From: Rhizophagus irregularis
Lineage: Eukaryota > Glomeromycota > Glomeromycetes > Glomerales > Glomeraceae
Reading direction: 5' to 3'
NCBI RefSeq assembly: GCF_026210795.1
Contig: NC_089439.1
Coordinates: 930,001 to 994,000, forward strand
Length of the DNA: 64,000 nt
Shown here: positions 57,420 to 64,000 of the stretch, piece after piece
How the letters are laid out: each line of letters starts with the position of its first letter
How positions within the stretch are numbered: position 1 is the stretch's first letter
Made by a program: the position numbers and the translations under genes
The notes under the pieces: model-generated
The model's input: the letters and a program-made list of their open reading frames with translations, nothing else
Database searches by the model: none
Told to the model about the DNA's origin: nothing

Positions 57420-60400
57420 AGAAAATAAAAACAACAAACTAAAAATAGGTTGCATAAATGTAAGGGGGATGAACGATACAAAAAAACAAGGTGATATACG
57501 AAAATTTTTATCAAAAGAAAAATGGGATATAGTAATAATTAATGAAACTAAACTTAAAGAAGCAAAAGGTAAATATATATACAAAGGATAGGATAAATAC
57601 GAATGTATTAACAGTAGCTACAACAATGAAAACAATAAGAACGGAATAATAATAATGATAAGAAGAGACATCAATGATAGAAGATACAAGATAGAAACAA
57701 TTGACGGTCACGTGATCAAATTCGACTTATTATTCAAAGGAAAACAGAAAAACATAAGAATCATAGGAATATACAATCCAAACAACGACAAACCAACTAC
57801 AAATAATATAGAAAAACATTTGGCAAAATGGATGAACGAAGCAATAAATTTAGAATATGAAACGATAATTTTGGGAGATTTCAATGAATCAGCAAAAAAC
57901 AAGAAAAAATTAAAACCGTTAACGAACATAATCAAGAACCATGGCTTACAAGACATTCATGAAAGTTTAACAGCAGCGGAAGATAAACTAGACACATGGA
58001 AGAGTGGAGATAATTCATCCAGGATAGACTTTATTTTCGCAAGCGAAGGCCTTCAAGAAAGTATTATAAGTCATGAGATACTAGAAATAGAAGATTTCGA
58101 TACAGATCACAAAGCACTAACAGTCAAAATAGAACTTAAAGAAAAATTAGGAATAAACAAATCCGGATTTATGAAAAAAATAAAAAAGGAAATAAGACAT
58201 ATAAAGTTAGAACAAGAAGATTGGAAAACAATAGCAGAAGAAGTACTAGAAACAAGATTAGAAACGCTAGATCAGAATACGACACAACATTTAAATAGAG
58301 AAACGATTTGGAAAACGATAGTAGAAATATACGATGAAGAAAAGAATAGACAACTAATCAAAATCAAAAAAAGAAAAGAAGATTCGATAAAAAAAAGAGA
58401 CGAAAGTTTAACGAAAACAAACGAAGAAAGATTAGAGGAATTAATCACAGAATATGAAAATTTAGAAAAAATTGACACGATAGAACACGGAATCAGCAAG
58501 TTAATAGATAAAGTTATAAAAAAATTATGGCAAGATAGAAAAGCCTTTCAATACAAACATAATTTCAAAGAATTTGAAGAAAAATTAATAATAGAGCAAT
58601 GGGGAACAACGGACACAGGTAAACACAATGCGGTTAAATTAGGAAAATTAATCAGCATACACAACAGACTTGAAAAAAATATTGAATACGGAATCACAAT
58701 CGACAAACTAAGAAAACATAGAAACCGCAAAGAGTTAAATGAAAGAAGAACAAAAAGAGCAGAAATTATGAGAAGCCTTTACGAGGAAGTTAATAATTTG
58801 AATATAGAAATAAACATAAAAAAACGTGAAACGTATCTAGAGGAAGATATAGGAAAAATGTTAAATAGAATCTTAGAAAAAAAGAGAGAGAAAATCAATA
58901 TGACAGGATTAGTAATAAAAGAGAATGGGAAAATCACGATAGAAAAAGACAAAGAAAAGATTAAGGAAAAAGTGTTAAAACACAATAAGGATTAGACAAA
59001 GAAACGAGAAATAGACCTAGATGAACTAGAATATGATTTGGAATGGAGAGAAATCTATACACCGAATGAAGATATAAAGGAAGATATTTATAAAAATCTG
59101 ATGATACCGATAAAGATGGAAGAATTAGAAAGAGTACTACAAAACCTCAAAACAAATAAAGCACCAGGATCAAGTGGTATAACTTACGATTTTTGGAAGA
59201 AAAGCGGAAACCTAACGAGGAATCTATTACTAAATATCTTTAATGATAGCATGGCTAAAGAGAACGTAACGGATGAGTGGAAGAAAGGATTCATATACCC
59301 AATTAATAAAACTTCACGTTCTAATTGGAATCAAGATTTAAATTTGACGAGACCCATAATACTTTTAGAAACGGCAAGAAAAATTTGGTTTAAAATATTG
59401 GTAAATAGACTAGGCGAAATTTTAACAAAAGAACAGATTTTGACAAATACGAATTTCGCAGCATTAAAAAACGAAAGCACTTTAGAACCAATAAAAATTA
59501 TCCAAGCAATAATAGAAGACGCTAATAGTTATAAAAAAGAAGCATGGATACTAATGATAGATATCTCTAAAGCTTACGATTCAGTAAGCACGACAATGCT
59601 AAAAAGAAGCCTAGAAAGAATTAAACTGCCATCCAATTTTATTAACATAGTCATGGACGTCAATTTAAATAGATATAATAGGGTTTTAGTAAATAACGAA
59701 CTTACAGATGAATATCATGTAGAAGACGGTATCGACCAAGGCGAAGTATGGTCGCCGTTACTGTGAAGAATTTTTTACGACCCGCTTCTAAGTAGATTAA
59801 ACGAAATGAAAGAGGAGACAGGTTATAACTTATACGAGGAAAAAATAATTGACAAAAACAAAATAAAAGATAAAGAAATAATTGAAATATCGATTAATGT
59901 TACAGCATTCATGGACGATACAACGCTTATTAGCAAAAATAAGAAACAATTAGAAAAAATGATCGAGATATGTCATCAATTCTTCAATATAAATGACATA
60001 AAAGCAAATGTATCGAAATACGAACTTATAAAAATAAATAACGACAAAGAAGACCTTTCAATTGAAGGAGAACTAATCACAAAAACAAACAGCGAAGAAG
60101 GTAATCGTTACCTAGAAATATTTTTTAGATACGACAATAAAAGAGAAATATATAAAAAGAAAATAACATCAATAATAAATAACACCTGCAATATATTTAA
60201 TTGGAAAAGATTAAACGAAAAACAAATCATCGCGGTATGGAATATAGTTATTGTACCAAGAATAGAGTATCAGCTGGCAGCCATAGTCCTAAAGAAATGG
60301 GAATGTGAGAAATTGATGACAAGAATAAATATGATAATTAAAAAAAGAGCTGGCCTAGCAAGATCAACTCCGAATTTTATAATTTATGATAAAGACATCC

Positions 60401-62949
60401 TAGGTATAAAACATATTTACGACCTACAGATGGAAATGATATGTAAGAATTTGCTTTATCAGGCGAATGGAAATTATAAATTACAAATCTTATTTAAAAT
60501 CAAAATGATCCAAGAACAGAAAAACATATGGACTTCGAGATGTCCTGGAGAATTAGAAATAATAAATTACAGGAAAAATAATTGGATCATATCAGCTCTA
60601 AAGGCGTTAAATAACGAAAAAATTAAATTATGTAATCATGAAATAAAAGATTTTAGAGAAAGCCATAGAATCAAAGGAGGAAAGACTGATCTAATTGAAT
60701 TAATGGAGCGTAAGGATTTTATAACAAGTATTCAATCAAGAAAAACAAAAAATATAATGTTTTTAGAGGACATCCTAGAAGTGGACGGTATCACTTTACT
60801 AAAATGGAAGCATTTATGTAAAGAAAGAGGAAAGAACACGAAAGGTAAAATGCCAAAATGGTTTAAAAAATTAGAATTAAAACTAATAGCAGATGAAAGT
60901 AGACAAGTAAGGAAAATAAGAAACGAATTTATAGGTCAAGCACAAAAAGAAAATATTCATATAAACTATTTCGATGAAGATGAAAAATCGGATAAAAATA
61001 GTATCGTAACTTGGAACGACTATGAGGAATACCCGATATTTAGTATTAACAAAAAAAAATCGCAGAGTAAAAAATATAAAAAAATAGGAATACATTTAGA
61101 ACTAGTCGGAGATAGTTATGATCTAAACAATTCGCCTCAACTGAAGAAATGTCAAGGATGTTATAGAAACATTAGTAAAAAAAAGGGTAGTAAAGAATGT
61201 TTAATATACATAGAAAATGAAATTTGTAGAAATTTAGATAGAAGAAAAGAAGAAGATTATATTAAACCGTACGAAACTCTAAATAACATCATAAAAAAGA
61301 ATGAATGGTTACGAACATATACAAAAGAAGATAAAAAAGATGAGTCGTTTAATAATAAAATAGAAATTATCGACAAAATAATTAAAACGAACGAAAAAAA
61401 TTTTTTGGATATAATCAAAAATAGTATTTTCGAAGAAGAAGATAATTTGATTTTGATAACAAAACGAAGATTTTGTTTATTAATTGATACAAATAAAAAG
61501 AAATGGGAAATTAACAATAAAGGCAAAAGAGTTTATCGATATAATGTAATATGGAAAATATTTGAACTGAATTACGAAGAAAAAGAGAGCGAGGAATTGA
61601 TATTACTAGCGAGTTATGAATGCAATGATGAAAACGAATTCAAAATTATTCTTAGATGTATAATTATAGGAATTATGATAATTAGTGAGAATAGTGAATT
61701 AATTTTAGGAATAAACGAGAAAGTCAATAGACTAATAATTGAATTTATTAACAATTTTAGCAACAGGAAAAAAATAGATAGTGATTACTATTTAGAGCTT
61801 TTATTTTTAGAAAATTTTTTAGAAACAAATAACATCGAATTAATTGAAGGTAAAGAGAATATACAGAAAATCATAAAAGAAAAAAGAAAAGAGATGCAGG
61901 AAATGTTAAAAAACAATAAGATAGTAGATACGATAAAATACAATTTTGAATTGATAGACAAAGGTTTAATTACGAATGAATATAATTTAATCTGAAATAA
62001 CAAATTAATAACAGGAGGATTCCGAGCTTGGAGAAAAGCAGTGACGCTAGCAATTTGGAAAAATGAAATCTTAAACAGCGAAAGGTTAGAAGATCTATTT
62101 ATGTACAATTATAGAAACGAATTCGACTGGATCACAAGTCTTGAATTTATTAGTAACAGAGTTAAATTTTCGCAAAGACAATGTGGTGATAAAGATACAA
62201 TTGAACGCTCATACAGAATCAAAAATTTACTTAAAGAACTGCCCACATACAACATCTTATTCAAAAGAAACACGAACAAAATTGACACAGACAAATGTAA
62301 AAGATGTGGGGAAATCTTCACAGAAGACTGGGAACACATATGGATATGTGAAGATAATGATATATCAATTGACGAAATCATATGAGAATCACCATATAAT
62401 TTCGAAAAGGTTTTAGCTAACTCTAACCAAAGCGAAGAACTAGAAATCTTAAGAAATTACAATTGCGAATTTATTAATATAATAGAAAGTCCTTCAAATA
62501 TTTTGTTGAGGAAAAACAGAAAATGGGAATTACTAAGAGGGATTTATAATAATAAATTCAATGATTTATCTAAAGAGAAAAAAGATAGAGATTTAATCAA
62601 AAAGCTTTGGATGTTCACGTACGACGAGATTAAGAAACGAATATGGATTCCACGATGTGAAGAAATTAAAAGATTAGAAAAACGAGAACAAATTAAAAAA
62701 ATAGATCTTAGAAGGAAAAGAGATGTGAAAGATAATATATTAGAAGACGATACTGACACGGATACAATACCAGAGAAAATTAAAAAACAAAAAACAAAAG
62801 AAAATTTAGTTAAAACAGAAAAAAATACAAATATAAATAAACAGATTAGCTTAGTAACGTTAGACAAAATGAAAGGATTAATCACAGAAGGTATTAATAT
62901 AACTAAATCTTGGAATACAACAATCAAATTAACGAACGCTCTAGTTTAG
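57420..62949 (+). pseudogene. LINE C ORF2, endonuclease and reverse transcriptase (five nonsense codons, no frameshift)
   Basis: A single phase throughout, about 1,840 codons. Endonuclease: KIGCINVRGMND, VIINETKL, ETIILGDFNES (about 57875), NSSRIDFIFAS (58020), DFDTDHKALTV. RT: NLKTNKAPGSSGITYDFWKK, ARKIWFKILVNRLG, MIDISKAYDSV (59560), VEDGIDQGEVWSPLL, YDPLL and TAFMDDTTLI (59905). The tail has CQGCYRNISKKKGSKEC and the Cys/His motif CKRCGEIFTEDWEHIWIC (62295-62350). The part 61440-61750 may be a worn RNase H, since its Asp residues are not all present. Stops: 57589, 58993 (TAG); 59764, 61993, 62383 (TGA). The 59764 stop replaces the Trp of SPLLWRIFYD seen in LINE A. The frame is also open upstream over ORF1's tail to 56638. 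Confidence 0.92.
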
Positions 62950-63200
62950 ATATAGTTTAGCAATATTTAGATATAGTGTGAAATTTTTATTATAAATTTT
63001 TATGATAGATTTAGTCATAGTTCGATAAATACTTAGTTATAGGGTTTGAATTTTTCAAGCTCTAGGTGTTTAATTTTAATTATGTAATTTATATATAAAT
63101 TCAAATAATTAATAAACGCGTTACTATTTAAAAAAAAAAAAAATTAGAAATTTTTTTAAAGGAATATATTTAATATTTTAAATAATAATAGATATAATAC

Positions 63201-63431
63201 ATGACCGGAAAACCAATGGGTGGAGGTGAAAAACCAATTTGGAGTCCTTATTTGAATTGTAATGTAAAAAAATACTATAAAACATGCACTGGTGTAAAGC
63301 ATTGCATGTTTTTAAAGGATTCAATAAAAAACTCAACCCATACTAAAGTAGATATGAATAAAGATCTTACTCAACATAATAATGAAATTGCAAGATTACA
63401 AAAAAGTAAAGAAGCTAAAACTTATATGTAA
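63201..63431 (+). CDS. Short Cys-containing reading frame (hypothetical)
   Basis: 76 codons, MTGKPMGGGEKPIWSPYLNC, then NVKKYYKTCTGVKHCMFLKD: three Cys spaced C-x8-C-x5-C beside aromatic residues, which suggests a small metal-binding motif. It ends LQKSKEAKTYM. It starts 44 bp after the LINE C duplication, so before that insertion it lay just downstream of the 54614-55003 gene and may be a later exon of the same locus. No domain is assigned with confidence. Confidence 0.5.
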   Translation: MTGKPMGGGEKPIWSPYLNCNVKKYYKTCTGVKHCMFLKDSIKNSTHTKVDMNKDLTQHNNEIARLQKSKEAKTYM

Positions 63432-63467
63432 GTAAGGTATTTCATTACCATCAGGAAATTTTTTGGA

Positions 63468-63605
63468 AAGCAGATCTGCGCAGATTTTCAGAAATTATAT
63501 CTGCGCAGATCTTATACCCTGGCGCAAAACATTAGAGGAAAATTCTAATAAAAAACTGCGCAGATTTTATAAATAGCAATGTTCTGCGTGGATTTTTAAA
63601 TAAAA
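63468..63605. repeat. TCTGCGCAGA palindromes
   Basis: AGATCTGCGCAGATTTT, ATATCTGCGCAGATCT and AACTGCGCAGATTTTATAAAT occur within 140 bp, with a fourth partial copy (TTCTGCGTGGATTTTTAAAT). The core TCTGCGCAGA is its own complement. The outer copies may be the ends of a small inverted-repeat element, but no target duplication was established. Confidence 0.6.
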
Positions 63606-63699
63606 AACCTTTGAAATAAATCGAAATATAAAATACAATTAATATATGATAATTTATAGTCCATTTATATTAATTAATCATAATCAATTCTTTATTTCT

Positions 63700-64000
63700 A
63701 CCAAAAAAAAGCAACATAAAATTTCACGTAAAAATACGAATTATAAAAAAAATTAAAGTATTTCAAAGAAATACAATTAAAGAATATAAAATTACGAATT
63801 ATAAAAAAAATTAAAGTATTTCAAAGAAATACAATTAAAGAATATAAAATTACGAATTATAAAAAAAATTAAAGTATTTCAAAGAAATACAATTAAAGAA
63901 TATAAAAAAAATGATATAAAAAAATTAAAGTATTTCAAAGAAATACAATTAAAGAATATAAAAAAAATGATATAAAAAAATTAAAGTATTTCAAAGAAAT
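63700..64000. repeat. AT-rich tandem array (~64 bp unit), continues past the window
   Basis: Four to five copies of AATTATAAAAAAAATTAAAG, TATTTCAAAGAAATACAATT, AAAGAATATAAAATTACG. The first copies are 64 bp and the last two are shortened to about 56 bp. TATTTCAAAGAAATA is a palindrome. No coding content. Confidence 0.9.

Larger units (their letters stand above)
55060..63142 (+). mobile_element. LINE C: full-length APE-type non-LTR retrotransposon
   Basis: An 8.1-kb element between perfect 15-bp duplications ATTAGAAATTTTTTT (55045-55059 and 63143-63157), with a poly-A tail at 63130-63142. It has a short 5' leader (80 bp with a TGCAG..CTGCA hairpin), ORF1 and ORF2. The perfect duplication and absence of frameshifts indicate a recent insertion. 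Six in-frame nonsense codons (TGA or TAG, never TAA) occur. Its ORF2 is organised like that of LINE A, but the sequences are clearly different families. Confidence 0.95.

Noticed and set aside
1-64000. Search for tRNA, rRNA, riboswitch, and LTR or capsid-bearing elements
   Set aside because: No cloverleaf with a plausible anticodon, no rRNA text, no long terminal direct repeats, and no gag, integrase, capsid or protease motifs were found by eye.

Overview
The window is very AT-rich eukaryotic DNA with short GT..AG introns, low-complexity Lys/Asn-rich proteins and a dense load of transposons. The mix of CACTA elements, APE-type LINEs, minisatellites and an F-box/leucine-rich-repeat gene suggests an arbuscular mycorrhizal fungus (Glomeromycotina, Rhizophagus- or Gigaspora-like). 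That is inference from style; no marker gene is present. I saw no rRNA, tRNA, virus-like or LTR element.

Layout. 1-660: 5' part of a LINE on the minus strand, cut by the window edge. 661-3451: AT-rich DNA without genes. 3452-17350: an old minus-strand LINE (LINE A: endonuclease, reverse transcriptase, RNase H, zinc-finger tail) opened by a CACTA-type MITE (4048-4465, TSD TGT), a CACTA-type element B (5310-12359, TSD TCT) and a TA-flanked MITE (14061-14229). B itself carries a hAT-like MITE (5926-6504, 8-bp TSD) and a second CACTA-type element C (7669-12177, TSD ATT). 17393-21555: a 4.2-kb transposon with ~34-bp terminal inverted repeats and TAA duplications, holding one six-exon gene with a DDE-like D..D..E core, a possible PB1-like N-terminus and a Cys-rich C-terminus. 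I can place it in no named superfamily and it is the best candidate for an undescribed system. A 269-bp MITE at 25822-26090 shares its terminal pattern and has TTA duplications.

21630-22530: palindromic minisatellite. 23097-25742: a decayed multi-exon host-like gene with a PD-(D/E)XK-like motif. 26104-26782: a minus-strand exon split by a second hAT-like MITE. 27718-40031: CACTA element D (tnp2-type transposase on minus, second gene on plus), carrying two MITEs and a piggyBac-like element. 40412-41715: F-box/LRR pseudogene. 42207-50368: CACTA element E, nearly whole, organised like D. E lies inside a minus-strand host-like gene whose pieces are at 50372-53118 and 41865-42203 and which also carries two MITEs.

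54614-55003: small two-exon gene. 55060-63142: full-length LINE C with a 15-bp target-site duplication, ORF1 (RRM-like plus CCHC knuckle) and ORF2 (endonuclease, RT, Cys/His tail). Both frames contain nonsense codons but no frameshift. 63201-63431: short Cys-containing reading frame, followed by palindromes and a tandem array running off the window.

How the parts relate. D and E each pair a transposase with a divergently transcribed acidic/basic accessory gene between long arrays of subterminal repeats. C is probably a non-autonomous derivative moved by an E-type transposase, and the CACAGG and CACTGG MITEs by E- and D-type transposases. The 25.8-kb MITE is probably moved by the 17.4-21.6-kb transposon. 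Nonsense codons explicable by C-to-T or G-to-A change recur across unrelated elements, which raises a RIP-like or methylation-linked mutation process as a possibility.
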